The position numbers were made by a program, and so were the translations under genes. A stretch of 34,263 nt of DNA from an uncultured Desulfofustis sp. (lineage in GTDB: Bacteria; Desulfobacterota; Desulfobulbia; Desulfobulbales; Desulfocapsaceae): contig CAJQNS010000087.1 of NCBI GenBank assembly GCA_905479735.1, forward strand, positions 1-34,263. Reading direction: 5' to 3'. The notes below the pieces were generated by a model that was given only the letters and a program-made list of their open reading frames with translations, was not told the origin of the DNA and ran no database searches. This document shows, piece after piece, positions 33,835 through 34,263 of the stretch; position 1 is the first letter of the stretch; each line of letters starts with the position of its first letter.

Positions 33835-34263
33835 ATGAATTCCTGGAATCTGAAACAATATCTGAACTATGGGCTACAAATCGTCAGGGTCAATACGATA
33901 GTACTCTGGTGGATAGGCCTGATCGGCCTGCTAAGTGCAGTGACGCTGCTGCTCAAGGACAGCCCTGCATTCTGGCCACTGAATGTGACCGTCACCCTGT
34001 TCTCAATTCTCTCGACACCGATAATTTACGGTATCTATTTCGAGCTTATCGAAGACAGATACAGCTCTATCCCCCACATCGCCCGAACTTATATCCCTGG
34101 CTATCTCTGGCTTATCATTCGTATGTATCTGCCGCCGATCGTTCTGGCCAGCATGCTGATCTCCCTGCTGGCCGGCTCCATTCCCGCCTTCGGCGGCGGA
34201 GGAATTCTTGAATTGACGCTGGTTTTTTTCAGCCTTATTTATCTATTTGTTATTCCAAAGTAT
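33835..34263 (+). CDS. Membrane protein, 5' part only (runs off the window)
   Basis: An open frame starts at the ATG at 33835, 18 bases after the previous stop, and remains open for 143 codons to the window end. It encodes four hydrophobic segments: about residues 21-38 (IVLWWIGLIGLLSAVTLL), 48-66, 88-110 (YLWLIIRMYLPPIVLASMLIS), and 121-140 (LELTLVFFSLIYLFVIP). There is no signal peptide with a cleavage site. I do not recognise the family. Close spacing suggests it is the last visible gene of the uronate operon. Confidence 0.7.
   Translation, partial: MNSWNLKQYLNYGLQIVRVNTIVLWWIGLIGLLSAVTLLLKDSPAFWPLNVTVTLFSILSTPIIYGIYFELIEDRYSSIPHIARTYIPGYLWLIIRMYLPPIVLASMLISLLAGSIPAFGGGGILELTLVFFSLIYLFVIPKY

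Overview
The window looks like a chromosomal segment of an anaerobic Gram-negative bacterium, most likely a Desulfobacterota of the Desulfobulbales type. That guess rests on gene content and protein style only (TRAP transport, an M24/M48/M16 peptidase set, a Fur-like regulator paired with a tiny winged-helix protein); no rRNA or other marker gene is present. There is no phage, insertion sequence or CRISPR array.

Left part (1-20005): mostly housekeeping genes in short operons. In order these are the start of a VOC-family gene running off the left edge (minus strand), an imperfect inverted repeat, dtd, an M16C presequence-protease-like peptidase, a minus-strand pair (amino-acid-binding protein and class-I glutamine amidotransferase), rsmB, an unknown coiled-coil-like protein, an M24 peptidase, a small unknown protein, an SDR, an M48 lipoprotein, a DHH-CBS protein, a PP2C-like phosphatase, a Fur-family regulator translationally coupled to a 70-residue winged-helix protein, an ABC-2 exporter pair followed by tatD-type nuclease, tcdA and thpR, an EamA transporter and folA.

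Right part (20327-34263): a catabolic island for hexuronates. A LacI-family regulator with a near-perfect palindromic operator in its own promoter is followed by a TRAP transporter (binding protein, small and large permease). A minus-strand block (kdgF, kduI, SDR) handles unsaturated uronate from polysaccharide lyases. Divergent from it, a tight plus-strand operon encodes a URO-D-fold protein, a LarA-type nickel-dependent epimerase, uronate isomerase (uxaC), gluconokinase (gntK), 6-phosphogluconate dehydrogenase (gnd), a D-2-hydroxyacid dehydrogenase and a membrane protein cut by the right edge.

Most interesting reading: UxaC + reductase + LarA-type 2-epimerase + GntK + Gnd can be connected into a complete route glucuronate -> fructuronate -> mannonate -> gluconate -> 6-phosphogluconate -> ribulose-5-phosphate. 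The classical mannonate dehydratase / KDG kinase / KDPG aldolase genes are absent from the window. The nickel-dependent C2 epimerisation of mannonate to gluconate would replace the dehydratase step and send uronate carbon into the pentose phosphate pathway. This is an inference from gene neighbourhood and conserved residues; it needs biochemical proof.
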